From NCBI GenBank assembly GCA_002480085.1, contig DKPJ01000008.1, forward strand, positions 117,078-181,077: a stretch of 64,000 nucleotides of DNA. Direction: 5' to 3'. Positions within the stretch are counted from its first letter, which is position 1; each line of letters begins with the position of its first letter. This document shows positions 34,647 through 42,981 of the stretch, piece by piece. Source of the stretch: Enterobacteriaceae bacterium UBA7338. Lineage in GTDB: Bacteria > Pseudomonadota > Gammaproteobacteria > Enterobacterales > Enterobacteriaceae. Below the pieces are notes generated by a model. That model was given only the letters and a program-made list of their open reading frames with translations. It was not told where the DNA came from and did no database searches. Both the position numbers and the translations under genes were made by a program.

Positions 34647-35681
34647 ATGGTGATTGCGTTGAGTTCCAATAAAATAATAAACATAGAAATTTTAAGGGTT
34701 TTGGCTATAGTCTCTGTAATACTCATACATATGTCCATGGGGCATTTCTATGATCTTAACCTGATGAATCAAAACTTCCCTGCATGGGTTGTCAATAATA
34801 TTTACTACGCCCTATCGCGATTCTGCGTTCCCGTTTTTTTCATCATAGCCGCCTTTATTTCTTATAATAATAAATCCATATCAACCTGGAAAGACAAAAT
34901 AATAAGGATAGGTTTACCTTATGTTGTATGGTCTGGGGTTTATTATTACTATCAAGGCGGTAGTAGCATCATTGAACTCATAAATAAAATATTCACAAGC
35001 AATCCCTCATTTCACCTCTGGTTTCTGCCACCGTTTTTAGGGTTTGTAATACTTTTACCTGCCATTAAAAAAATATTTAACACGTACGATGACCGGAAGC
35101 AGTTTAAACACGTATTTGTTTTGCTGATTATTTTTTCTATCTTAACGCCAGCCGTAATAGTGCTACTTAATTATTTTTATGGCGGTTATGATTTTCTTTA
35201 TGGTCTTGGGAATTTTGGATTTACTCTGCCAGGACTACTCATCTTTGCATTTGCATTTCCTTTTATGCATAAAAAAATTAACCCCGCCATAGGGTTGTGT
35301 GCCTATATCTTGCTGGTGACAGCAAATCTTTTATTAAACATCTCCGTATCAGAAAAATTAACCACACCAAACGAATACTTTTATAGTTATGCCACTCCAC
35401 TGGTATTTATTTCGTCGTTTGTATTGTTTAACAGCATAATGTCAATTAATTTTGCATTTCTGCCTGGCTGGGCTGCTGGGTTGATATACAAACTTGGCAA
35501 CTGCTCTTTTGGTGTTTATCTGGTTCACTGGCTGGTATACGGATTACTGGACCGTTATGGTTTCGCTTTCCATGGAAGCGCTATTTTTGATCCAATCATA
35601 AATACCTGTATCGTATTTATTATTTCTTTCTTACTGATTAATCTTGCAAGATATATCAAGCCACTAAGATATGTTTGCTAA
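34647..35681 (+). CDS. Acyltransferase-3 family membrane protein (O-antigen acetylase-like)
   Basis: 344 residues from ATG 34647 (an upstream TTG at 34575 adds a weak extension). About ten helices. ILRVLAIVSVILIHMSMG carries the conserved catalytic-type His of the OafA/WecH acyltransferase-3 family. FLPPFLGFVILLPAI and GNCSFGVYLVHWLVYGLL are further family blocks. It probably O-acetylates a surface polysaccharide. Very AT-rich, placed between gtrABC and argU, consistent with horizontally acquired serotype modification. Confidence 0.8.
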   Translation: MVIALSSNKIINIEILRVLAIVSVILIHMSMGHFYDLNLMNQNFPAWVVNNIYYALSRFCVPVFFIIAAFISYNNKSISTWKDKIIRIGLPYVVWSGVYYYYQGGSSIIELINKIFTSNPSFHLWFLPPFLGFVILLPAIKKIFNTYDDRKQFKHVFVLLIIFSILTPAVIVLLNYFYGGYDFLYGLGNFGFTLPGLLIFAFAFPFMHKKINPAIGLCAYILLVTANLLLNISVSEKLTTPNEYFYSYATPLVFISSFVLFNSIMSINFAFLPGWAAGLIYKLGNCSFGVYLVHWLVYGLLDRYGFAFHGSAIFDPIINTCIVFIISFLLINLARYIKPLRYVC

Positions 35682-35685
35682 AGAT

Positions 35686-35723
35686 TGAGCTTATCTCTGG
35701 CCTGTAGCGAGGGGATAAGCTCA
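35686..35723 (+). terminator. Inverted repeat after acyltransferase gene
   Basis: TGAGCTTATC (35686-35695) pairs perfectly with GATAAGCTCA (35714-35723), with an 18-base loop, just after the stop codon. No U-tract; could be a terminator or mRNA-end stabiliser. Confidence 0.45.
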
Positions 35724-35792
35724 CTGCAATAACCACTGTCGCCCATAAAGAGGCACGGGCTAGCTTGAAAATTGCGTAAGTTATTGAATATT

Positions 35793-35869
35793 TGGCACGC
35801 CCTACAGGATTCGAACCTGTGACCTACGGCTTAGAAGGCCGTTGCTCTATCCAGCTGAGCTAAGGGCGC
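35793..35869 (-). tRNA. argU: tRNA-Arg (anticodon TCT)
   Basis: 77-base cloverleaf on the minus strand. Acceptor GCGCCCT pairs with AGGGCGT (a G-T first pair), the D arm contains AGCTCAGCTGGATAGAGC, the anticodon loop reads CTTCTAA, the T arm is GGTTCGAATCC, and CCA is encoded. Position before folD matches E. coli argU, which decodes rare AGA codons and is the DLP12 prophage attachment site. Its 3' end faces the gtr/acyltransferase genes, as expected if they entered with an argU-integrating element. Confidence 0.96.
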
Positions 35870-36096
35870 ATTGCGCGAGATGCTCCACCTAAACGGTGGA
35901 AACGCCTGGGATTATACGGTCAACGCCCGTTGAGTCAATGGCTTTGGCATCAGATGCTGTTGAAATGAGCATCGAGCCGCACTTTAGGCTCCTCTCACGC
36001 ATGAATAATGCAAACGTTAACTGACAGCACGGCGCGCTTCTGACACACTATACACCATCCCCTCTACTTCAATTTACAGACGGAATCTTCTCTCTG

Positions 36097-36963
36097 ATGG
36101 TAGCAAAGATTATTGATGGTAAAACGATTGCGCAGCAGGTGCGCTCTGAGGTTGCGGAAAAAGTGAAGGCGCGCGTTGCGGCAGGCTTTCGCGCCCCTGG
36201 GCTGGCCGTTGTGCTGGTGGGTAGCAACCCTGCGTCACAAATCTACGTTGGCAGCAAACGCAAAGCGTGTGAAGAGGTAGGCTTTATCTCCCGCTCATAC
36301 GATCTGCCGGAAACCACCAGCGAAGCTGAACTGCTGTCGCTGATCGATACGCTCAACGCCGATCGCGAGATCGACGGCATTCTGGTTCAGCTGCCGCTGC
36401 CGGCAGGTATCGATAACGTCAAGGTGCTGGAACGTATCGCGCCGGATAAAGACGTTGATGGCTTCCACCCCTACAACGTAGGCCGCCTGTGCCAGCGTGC
36501 GCCACGCCTGCGCCCCTGCACTCCACGTGGGATCGTTACCCTGCTGGAGCGCTACAATATCGACACCTACGGGCTGAATGCCGTGGTGATCGGCGCATCC
36601 AACATCGTGGGCCGCCCGATGAGCATGGAGCTGCTGCTGGCAGGCTGCACCACCACCGTCACCCACCGCTTTACCAAAAACCTGCGCCAGCACGTAGAGA
36701 ACGCCGATCTGCTGATCGTCGCCGTAGGCAAACCGGGCTTTATTCCTGGAGAGTGGATCAAAGAGGGGGCGATCGTTATTGACGTCGGTATCAACCGCCT
36801 CGAGAGCGGTAAAGTGGTCGGCGACGTGGTGTATGAAGAGGCAGCCTCACGTGCCGCGTATATTACCCCCGTACCGGGCGGCGTAGGCCCGATGACCGTC
36901 GCAACGCTGATTCAGAATACGTTGCAGGCGTGCGAAGAGTATCACGACGTAGAGGAAGCATAA
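36097..36963 (+). CDS. folD: Bifunctional methylenetetrahydrofolate dehydrogenase/cyclohydrolase
   Basis: 288 residues, standard length. The catalytic region VGSNPASQIYVGSKRKACEEVGF carries the active-site Tyr and Lys. VQLPLPAG and DKDVDGFHP bind substrate; GASNIVGRPM opens the NADP Rossmann fold, and PVPGGVGPMTVATL closes it. It interconverts 5,10-methylene- and 10-formyl-tetrahydrofolate in cytosolic one-carbon metabolism, feeding purine synthesis. ybcJ follows one base after the stop, as in E. coli. Confidence 0.97.
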   Translation: MVAKIIDGKTIAQQVRSEVAEKVKARVAAGFRAPGLAVVLVGSNPASQIYVGSKRKACEEVGFISRSYDLPETTSEAELLSLIDTLNADREIDGILVQLPLPAGIDNVKVLERIAPDKDVDGFHPYNVGRLCQRAPRLRPCTPRGIVTLLERYNIDTYGLNAVVIGASNIVGRPMSMELLLAGCTTTVTHRFTKNLRQHVENADLLIVAVGKPGFIPGEWIKEGAIVIDVGINRLESGKVVGDVVYEEAASRAAYITPVPGGVGPMTVATLIQNTLQACEEYHDVEEA

Positions 36964-36964
36964 G

Positions 36965-37177
36965 ATGGCAACGTTCTCTTTAGGTAAACATCCGCACGTT
37001 GAGCTGTGCGATCTCCTGAAGCTGGAAGGCTGGAGCGAAAGCGGCGCGCAGGCGAAAAACTTTATCGCTGATGGCCTGGTCAGCGTCGATGGCGCGGTGG
37101 AAACCCGCAAGCGCTGCAAGATCGTTGCCGGACAAACGGTCACGTTTGACGGTCAAAGTATCACTGTAACTGATTAA
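36965..37177 (+). CDS. ybcJ: S4-domain RNA-binding protein YbcJ
   Basis: 70 residues consisting almost entirely of an S4 domain: LCDLLKLEGWSESGAQAKNFIADGLVSVDGAVETRKRCKIVAGQTV. Same size and place (directly behind folD) as E. coli YbcJ, which is thought to bind RNA, perhaps in ribosome metabolism. Co-transcribed with folD and followed by a perfect 11-bp hairpin. Confidence 0.93.
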   Translation: MATFSLGKHPHVELCDLLKLEGWSESGAQAKNFIADGLVSVDGAVETRKRCKIVAGQTVTFDGQSITVTD

Positions 37178-37186
37178 TCCCGCCTT

Positions 37187-37213
37187 AATGGCCCTTAACT
37201 CATAAGGGCCATT
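37187..37213 (+). terminator. Hairpin after folD-ybcJ
   Basis: AATGGCCCTTA (37187-37197), loop ACTCA, TAAGGGCCATT (37203-37213): a perfect 11-bp stem ten bases past the stop. No U-run, so termination strength is uncertain. Confidence 0.55.
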
Positions 37214-37297
37214 GCTCGATCCACATCAAAGAATAACAAATTCGTCTGTCTCCCCAGCAGATTTCTGTTGCGGCCCGCAATGGCTTAAATCACGATA

Positions 37298-37326
37298 AGT
37301 AAAACGTTCTACTAAAACGTTCTACT
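37298..37326. promoter_or_regulatory. Tandem overlapping LacI/MalI-type operators
   Basis: A 13-bp unit TAAAACGTTCTAC is repeated exactly at 37300-37312 and 37313-37325. Each unit centres on AAAACGTT, the core of MalI-like operators (GATAAAACGTTTTATC), so two near-palindromes lie 13 bp apart about 70 bases before the PTS gene. The LacI-family gene downstream is the natural ligand. Confidence 0.68.
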
Positions 37327-37387
37327 TAACGAAGTCATTACAATAATAACGCCATCACCAGGGTTTCTATAATCGGGGGAAAACCGC

Positions 37388-38887
37388 ATGAGTCTGCTGT
37401 CGGGGTTCGTAAAATCGCTATCGAAGTTATCCATGATTGGCCGCGCATTAATGCTGCCAATCTCACTGTTGCCTGCCGCCGGCCTGCTGCTGGCGTTTGG
37501 TGATAAGTTTCACCTGCCGCTGATGATGAACGCCGGTGGGGTTATCTTTGATAACCTGCCGCTGCTGTTTGCCATCGGCTCTGCGGTAGGGCTGGCCTCG
37601 GAATCCGGCATCGCCGCTCTCTCGGCGGCGGTCTCGGTATTTATTACCAATATGACCATCGGCACGGTGCTGTCGATTACGCCAGAGATGGCCTCCCAGG
37701 GCGGCAAGTATGCCATGGTCGTCGGCATTCCGACGTTGCAGATGGGCGTCTTTGGCGGCCTGATCTGCGGCATCCTGGCCGCGTGGTGCTATAACCGCTT
37801 CCACACCATGCAGCTGCCGGAGTTCCTCGGCTTCTTCTCTGGTAAACGCTTTGTGGCGATTGCAACCGCCTTCCTGTCGTTCCTGCTCGGCCTGCTGCTG
37901 CCCTACGTCTGGCAGCATATCCAGGCGGGTATCGATGCGCTTTCGGTGGTCGTGAACGGTGATAACCAGGCCGCATCGACCTTTATCTTCGGGCTGGTAG
38001 AACGCGCGCTGATCCCGCTCGGCCTGCACCACATCTGGTATCCGTCGTTCTGGTACTCGTTTGGCGACTACACCACCCAGGCGGGCCAGGTGATCCACGG
38101 CGACCAGACTATCTGGTTCAAAATGCTGGAAGAAGGCGCTAAATCGTTCAGCAGTGATACCTATCAGAACGCCGGTAAGTTCATGCAGGGCGAGTTCCCG
38201 CTGATGCTGTTTGCGCTGCCTGCCGCCTGTCTGGCGATGTATCATGAAGCGCATACCCGTAACAAAAAGATCGCTTCCGGTATTCTCTTCTCCGCCGCGC
38301 TGACCTGCTTCCTGACCGGGATCACCGAGCCGGTTGAGTTTACCTTTATCTTCGTTGCGCCGGTGCTCTACGTCTTCAACGCCATCATGGCCGGGCTGTC
38401 GTATATGTGCATGTATCTGCTCCATGCGCACATCGCGAAATCCTTCTCGGCGGGCCTGATCGACTACATCTCGTTCGGTATTCTGCCGTCGTTTAACGGC
38501 TACCAGACCAACTTCCTGAATGCGATTATCGTCGGCATCCCGATGGGACTGATCTACTACTTCACCTTCCGCTTTGTGATCCGCCGCTTCGACGTGAAAA
38601 CGCCGGGCCGCACCGAAGTCACCGCTAACGTTAACGATAAAACCGATGATGAGCTGGCGACCGAGATCGTGGCCCTGCTGGGCGGCGCAAACAATATCAG
38701 CTCGGTAGGCTCATGCATCACCCGCCTGCGTCTTGAGGTGGCGAAGAGCGATCTGGTGGACAAGGATGGCCTCAACGGCGTCGGCGCGCGTGGCGTGGTG
38801 TTCGTTGGTGATAACGGCATCCAGGTGATTTTCGGCGCACGCGCACAGTTTATCGCCCAGACCATGTCGGGGATGATCGGCAAGTAA
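37388..38887 (+). CDS. PTS enzyme IICB, glucose/maltose/N-acetylglucosamine family
   Basis: 499 residues. Residues about 1-400 are the membrane IIC domain with a GLASESGIAALSAAVSVF segment and the signature GITEPVEFTFIFVAPVLY. A linker at about 405-420 leads to the IIB domain, whose phospho-Cys lies in VGSCITRLRLEV (about residue 440). It imports and phosphorylates a hexose or glucoside at the inner membrane, relying on a separate EIIA (probably Crr). Substrate is not clear. Regulated by the tandem operators and adjacent MalI-like repressor; not MalX itself, as the IIC loops differ. Confidence 0.85.
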   Translation: MSLLSGFVKSLSKLSMIGRALMLPISLLPAAGLLLAFGDKFHLPLMMNAGGVIFDNLPLLFAIGSAVGLASESGIAALSAAVSVFITNMTIGTVLSITPEMASQGGKYAMVVGIPTLQMGVFGGLICGILAAWCYNRFHTMQLPEFLGFFSGKRFVAIATAFLSFLLGLLLPYVWQHIQAGIDALSVVVNGDNQAASTFIFGLVERALIPLGLHHIWYPSFWYSFGDYTTQAGQVIHGDQTIWFKMLEEGAKSFSSDTYQNAGKFMQGEFPLMLFALPAACLAMYHEAHTRNKKIASGILFSAALTCFLTGITEPVEFTFIFVAPVLYVFNAIMAGLSYMCMYLLHAHIAKSFSAGLIDYISFGILPSFNGYQTNFLNAIIVGIPMGLIYYFTFRFVIRRFDVKTPGRTEVTANVNDKTDDELATEIVALLGGANNISSVGSCITRLRLEVAKSDLVDKDGLNGVGARGVVFVGDNGIQVIFGARAQFIAQTMSGMIGK

Positions 38888-38910
38888 CCTGACGCTGTTA
38901 AGGTGATTAG

Positions 38911-38937
38911 GTCTCCTGTATCGTACAGGAGACTTTT
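38911..38937 (+). terminator. Terminator between PTS gene and LacI-family gene
   Basis: GTCTCCTGTA (38911-38920), loop TCG, TACAGGAGAC (38924-38933), then TTTT. A perfect 10-bp stem. It separates the transporter from the regulator, which implies the regulator is expressed at a lower level or on its own. Confidence 0.82.
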
Positions 38938-38976
38938 CATCGTTGACTGCATAGCCGTTAAGTTCAGGGAGTGGAT

Positions 38977-39993
38977 TTGAAGAAGGTTAGCATTATTGAT
39001 GTCGCGAAGCTGGCGGGCGTCTCCGTCTCCACCGTTTCGCTGGTGCTTCGCCAGAAAGGGAAAATATCGGCCGCCACAATTGAAAAGGTACAGCAGGCGA
39101 TCGACACGCTCGGCTACGTTCACAACGTGGCGGCAGCCAATCTCCGCGCCAACACCTCTAACCTGATTGGCCTGATCCTGCGCGACTTTAGCGACAGCTT
39201 CTCGGTAAAGGTCATGGCCAGCACCGTGCTGGAGCTGGAGAAGCAGGGCTACATGGTGTTTCTCAGCCAGCCTCTCAACGACAGTGACAGCCTTGAACGC
39301 TGCCTGCTCTCGTTTAAGCAGCAGGGCGTGGCCGGCGTAATCTACCTCGCCTCCGATGCCACCACCTCGCGCCTGCCGACGCCGATCCGCACCTGTCCTC
39401 TGCCGCTGGTTGTCGTATCGCAATCCCTGCTGGAGGAGGAGTGCAACCTGGTGATGCGCGACAACCGCCAGGCCGCCAGCCTTGCTACTCGCTACCTGAT
39501 CGAGCGCGGCCACCGCAGCATTGCTTACATCGGCGGCACGGAGAGCAGCCTGATCCGCCAGCAGCGGCTGGCTGGCTTTCGCAGCGCGCTGACCCAGTAC
39601 GGACTGGTGACCCGGGAAGAGTCCACCCCGGCGTGCATGGAGGGGACCCACGCGGCGAGCCACGCGACCCGCCAGCTGCTGGAGAAGAACAACACCATCA
39701 CCGCCCTGCTCTGCCACTCGCCCGATGCAATGATCGGATCGCTCTCCGGCATTCACCAGGTAGGGCGTACGGTAGGGAAAGATGTGTTTCTGACGCAGCA
39801 GGTGGCGCTGGTGGGCTTCGAGGATATGCTGCACGTGAACTTAACGTCGCCCTCGTTTACCTACGTATCGTCGGCAAGCGAAGAGACCGGACGCCAGGCG
39901 GCATCGCTGATGATCCGCAAAATCAAAGAGCCGGATCTGCTGACCCAGCGCATCACCCTTTCTGGACAGCTGGTGGCACGAGAGTCAGCTTAA
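38977..39993 (+). CDS. LacI-family repressor (MalI-like)
   Basis: 338 residues counted from TTG at 38977. AGGGAG lies five bases upstream of that TTG, whereas the in-frame GTG at 38971 overlaps the ribosome site. HTH about 2-24 (KKVSIIDVAKLAGVSVSTVSLVLRQKG), a hinge helix (VAAANLRANTS) and a periplasmic-binding-like sugar sensor. Blocks such as RGHRSIAYIGGTESSLIRQQRLAGF follow E. coli MalI. It is placed to repress the PTS gene through the tandem operators at 37298-37326. Inducer unknown. Confidence 0.85.
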   Translation: MKKVSIIDVAKLAGVSVSTVSLVLRQKGKISAATIEKVQQAIDTLGYVHNVAAANLRANTSNLIGLILRDFSDSFSVKVMASTVLELEKQGYMVFLSQPLNDSDSLERCLLSFKQQGVAGVIYLASDATTSRLPTPIRTCPLPLVVVSQSLLEEECNLVMRDNRQAASLATRYLIERGHRSIAYIGGTESSLIRQQRLAGFRSALTQYGLVTREESTPACMEGTHAASHATRQLLEKNNTITALLCHSPDAMIGSLSGIHQVGRTVGKDVFLTQQVALVGFEDMLHVNLTSPSFTYVSSASEETGRQAASLMIRKIKEPDLLTQRITLSGQLVARESA

Positions 39994-40013
39994 GATAGAG
40001 GGATTGCAGACCT

Positions 40014-40092
40014 GTAGGCCCGGTAGGCGGTCCACCGGGCATTGATATGCTGACTCTGTAATGCCGGGCGGCACTGCGTTTGCCCGGCCTAC
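40014..40092. repeat. REP pair (BIME)
   Basis: GTAGGCCCGGTAGGCGGTCC and, 45 bases on, GCCGGGCGGCACTGCG ending in GCCCGGCCTAC form two opposed GC-rich dyads of the same family as at 407-585. Located between the convergent 3' ends of the LacI-family gene and cysS. Confidence 0.8.
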
Positions 40093-40112
40093 GAAGCTAC
40101 GAGACTCGTGCG

Positions 40113-41498
40113 CTACTTACGACGCCAGGTGGTCCCCTGCGGGCCATCTTCCAGCACGATCCCCATCTCGTTCAGACGGTCACGCGCCGCATCCGCTGCC
40201 GCCCAATCCTTGGCTTTACGCGCGTCCAGACGCTGCTGGATCAGGGCTTCAATCTCCGCTACTTCACCGTCGTTTGCCTGAGCGCCGCTCTGCAGGAAGG
40301 CCTCCGGCTCCTGCTCCAGCAGGCCGAGCACGGCAGCCAGCTTGCGCAGATGGGATGCCATTGCGTTCGCCGCCTGCATATCTTCGCCTTTCAGACGGTT
40401 AACGTCGCGGGCCATATCAAACAGCACCGAGTAGGCTTCCGGGGTGTTGAAGTCGTCGTCCATCGCCTCGACAAAGCGCGCTTCGAAGGCGTCACCGCCC
40501 GCTGCGTCAACGGCTTTGTCGGTGCCGCGCAGGGCGGTGTAGAGACGCTCCAGCGCGGAACGCGCCTGCTTGAGGTTCTCTTCGCTGTAGTTGAGCTGGC
40601 TGCGGTAGTGGCCGGACATCAGGAAGTAACGGATGGTCTCCGCATCGTAATACTTCAGCACGTCACGCACGGTGAAGAAGTTACCCAGCGATTTCGACAT
40701 CTTTTCGCGGTCAACCATCACCATCCCGGAGTGCATCCAGTAGTTCACGTACTCGCCGTCGTGGGCACAGGTAGACTGGGCGATTTCGTTTTCGTGGTGC
40801 GGGAACATCAGATCCGATCCGCCGCCGTGAATGTCGAAGTGATGGCCCAGCTGCTTGCAGTTCATCGCCGAGCACTCGATGTGCCAGCCCGGACGCCCCT
40901 CGCCCCACGGTGACGGCCAGCTCGGCTCGCCCGGCTTGGACATCTTCCACAGCACGAAATCCATCGGGTTGCGTTTGATCTCGGCAACTTCGACGCGTGC
41001 CCCGGCCTGCAGCTGCTCCAGATCCTGGCGCGACAGCTTGCCGTAGTTGGGATCGGTGGGCACGGAGAACATTACGTCACCGTTGTCAGCCACGTAGGCG
41101 TGACCGCGTTCGATCAGGCGCTCGGTGATCTCAATAATCTCGTGAATATGGTGGGTGGCACGCGGCTCGCTGTCCGGACGCAGGATGTTTAGAGCGTCAA
41201 AGTCCGCATGCATTTCGCCGATCATGCGATCCACCAGCGCAACAAAGCTCTCGCCATTTTCATTAGCGCGTTTGATGATCTTGTCGTCGATATCGGTAAT
41301 GTTGCGCACGTACTTCAGCTCATAGCCGAGGAAACGCAGGTAGCGCGACACCACGTCAAAAGAGACGAAGGTGCGGCCATGGCCGATATGACAGAGATCG
41401 TAAACGGTGATACCACACACGTACATGCCCACTTTCCCGGCATGAATAGGTTTGAATTCCTCTTTTTGGCGCGTCAGCGTATTAAAAATTTTTAGCAT
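40113..41498 (-). CDS. cysS: Cysteinyl-tRNA synthetase
   Basis: 461 residues from the ATG at 41498 (MLKIFNTL), the E. coli start; open codons upstream to 41579 are not conserved. Class I synthetase with VCGITVYDLCHIGHGRTF (zinc Cys and HIGH) and EKMSKSLGNFF (KMSKS). Zinc ligands also occur in IECSAMNCKQLGHHFDIHGGG. It charges tRNA-Cys in the cytosol. Divergent from ppiB, as in E. coli. Confidence 0.97.
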   Translation of the reverse strand: MLKIFNTLTRQKEEFKPIHAGKVGMYVCGITVYDLCHIGHGRTFVSFDVVSRYLRFLGYELKYVRNITDIDDKIIKRANENGESFVALVDRMIGEMHADFDALNILRPDSEPRATHHIHEIIEITERLIERGHAYVADNGDVMFSVPTDPNYGKLSRQDLEQLQAGARVEVAEIKRNPMDFVLWKMSKPGEPSWPSPWGEGRPGWHIECSAMNCKQLGHHFDIHGGGSDLMFPHHENEIAQSTCAHDGEYVNYWMHSGMVMVDREKMSKSLGNFFTVRDVLKYYDAETIRYFLMSGHYRSQLNYSEENLKQARSALERLYTALRGTDKAVDAAGGDAFEARFVEAMDDDFNTPEAYSVLFDMARDVNRLKGEDMQAANAMASHLRKLAAVLGLLEQEPEAFLQSGAQANDGEVAEIEALIQQRLDARKAKDWAAADAARDRLNEMGIVLEDGPQGTTWRRK

Positions 41499-41671
41499 CA
41501 AAGGTTCCGTTAAGACGTGTGTGGAGAATGAACTCAGTATGATACCCATAATTGATAACCGAAGCAGCACCCTTTGCAAGGTGATCGAACCTTGCGGTTA
41601 TGCTATAACAGGCGACTATACGTGACCCACAGCAGGGTCGATGCTCTACACTACCGGAACAGGATGCAAAA

Positions 41672-42166
41672 ATGGTTACTTTCCACACTAATCACGGCGA
41701 TATCGTAATCAAAACTTTCGATGACAAAGCGCCTGAAACTGTTAAGAACTTCCTGGACTACTGCCGCGAAGGTTTCTATAACAACACCATTTTCCACCGT
41801 GTTATCAACGGCTTTATGATCCAGGGCGGCGGCTTTGAGCCGGGCATGAATCAGAAAGCAACCAAAGACGCGATCAAAAACGAAGCGAACAACGGCCTGA
41901 AAAACACCCGTGGCACGCTGGCAATGGCCCGTACCCAGGCTCCGCACTCTGCAACCGCGCAGTTCTTCATCAACGTGGCTGACAACGACTTCCTGAACTT
42001 CAGCGGTGAAAACATGCAGGGCTGGGGCTACTGCGTATTCGCCGAAGTGGTAGAAGGCATGGACGTGGTCGATAAAATCAAAGCGGTCTCTACCGGCCGC
42101 AGCGGCATGCACCAAGACGTTCCTAAAGAAGACGTGATTATCGAAAACGTGACCGTCAGCGAGTAA
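41672..42166 (+). CDS. ppiB: Peptidyl-prolyl cis-trans isomerase B (cyclophilin)
   Basis: 164 residues, cytosolic cyclophilin. FHRVINGFMIQGGG carries the catalytic Arg, MARTQAPHSATAQFFINVADN the substrate-binding Gln/Phe, and WGYCVFAEVVEGMDVVD the conserved closing segment. It accelerates proline isomerisation during folding. lpxH begins two bases after its stop. Confidence 0.97.
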   Translation: MVTFHTNHGDIVIKTFDDKAPETVKNFLDYCREGFYNNTIFHRVINGFMIQGGGFEPGMNQKATKDAIKNEANNGLKNTRGTLAMARTQAPHSATAQFFINVADNDFLNFSGENMQGWGYCVFAEVVEGMDVVDKIKAVSTGRSGMHQDVPKEDVIIENVTVSE

Positions 42167-42168
42167 TC

Positions 42169-42906
42169 GTGGCGACGCTTTTCATCGCAGATCTGCATCT
42201 GTGTACAGAAGAACCGGCGATCACCGCCGGTTTTCTGCGTTTTCTGGCCGGTACGGCGCGGGAAGCCGACGCGCTCTATATCCTTGGCGATCTTTTTGAA
42301 GCCTGGATTGGCGACGACGACCCTAATCCCCTGCATCGCCAGGTTGCGGTCGCCCTGAAGTCACTGAGCGACAGCGGCGTCCCCTGCTACTTTATCCATG
42401 GTAACCGCGACTTCCTGCTGGGTAAGCGCTTCGCCCGCGAGAGCGGTATGATCCTGCTGCCGGAAGAGCTAGTGCTCGACCTCTACGGTCGCCGGGTGCT
42501 GATTATGCACGGCGACACCCTCTGCACCGATGACGCGGGCTATCAGGCGTTTCGCGCCAAGGTCCACCAGCCCTGGCTGCAAAGGCTGTTTCTCGCCCTG
42601 CCGCTGTTCATCCGCCATAAGGTGGCGGCGAAGATGCGCGCCGACAGCAAAGCCGCCAACAGCAGCAAATCCCTCACCATTATGGATGTGAACCCGCAGG
42701 CGGTGAGCCAGGCGCTGGAACGCCATAGCGTGCAGTGGCTTATCCACGGTCACACCCACCGCCCGGCAGTGCATGAGCTAGCCGCCAACGGCGAACCGGC
42801 GTTTCGCTGCGTGCTGGGTGCCTGGCATAGCGAAGGCTCGATGATATACGTTGATCATGACCGTGTAGAACTCGTCTCCTTCCCATTCAATGAAGTAAAT
42901 AATTAA
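42169..42906 (+). CDS. lpxH: UDP-2,3-diacylglucosamine pyrophosphatase
   Basis: 245 residues, GTG start two bases after ppiB. Calcineurin-like metallophosphoesterase with ADLHL, LGDLFEAWIGDDD, HGNRDFLLG, MHGDTLCTDD and HGHTHRPAVH supplying the di-manganese ligands. It cleaves UDP-2,3-diacylglucosamine to lipid X in lipid A synthesis at the inner membrane. In E. coli purE follows directly; here 1.9 kb of AT-rich sequence with two foreign genes intervenes. Confidence 0.96.
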   Translation: MATLFIADLHLCTEEPAITAGFLRFLAGTAREADALYILGDLFEAWIGDDDPNPLHRQVAVALKSLSDSGVPCYFIHGNRDFLLGKRFARESGMILLPEELVLDLYGRRVLIMHGDTLCTDDAGYQAFRAKVHQPWLQRLFLALPLFIRHKVAAKMRADSKAANSSKSLTIMDVNPQAVSQALERHSVQWLIHGHTHRPAVHELAANGEPAFRCVLGAWHSEGSMIYVDHDRVELVSFPFNEVNN

Positions 42907-42981
42907 AATAGTGATTTGGATCAGTAAATAATCTCTAAGCTATGTTTACTCTGCACTCATTAAATGAGTCTGGAGTAAAAC

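Noticed and set aside
35682..36096. Possible prophage integrase or attachment duplication beside argU
   Set aside because: No integrase-like frame and no second copy of the tRNA 3' end could be found by eye; apart from the tRNA and one hairpin the region 35682-36096 shows only the presumed folD promoter.
38557..39834. A 425-codon minus-strand frame over the PTS gene end and LacI-family gene
   Set aside because: It spans two real plus-strand genes and a perfect terminator; no family resemblance.
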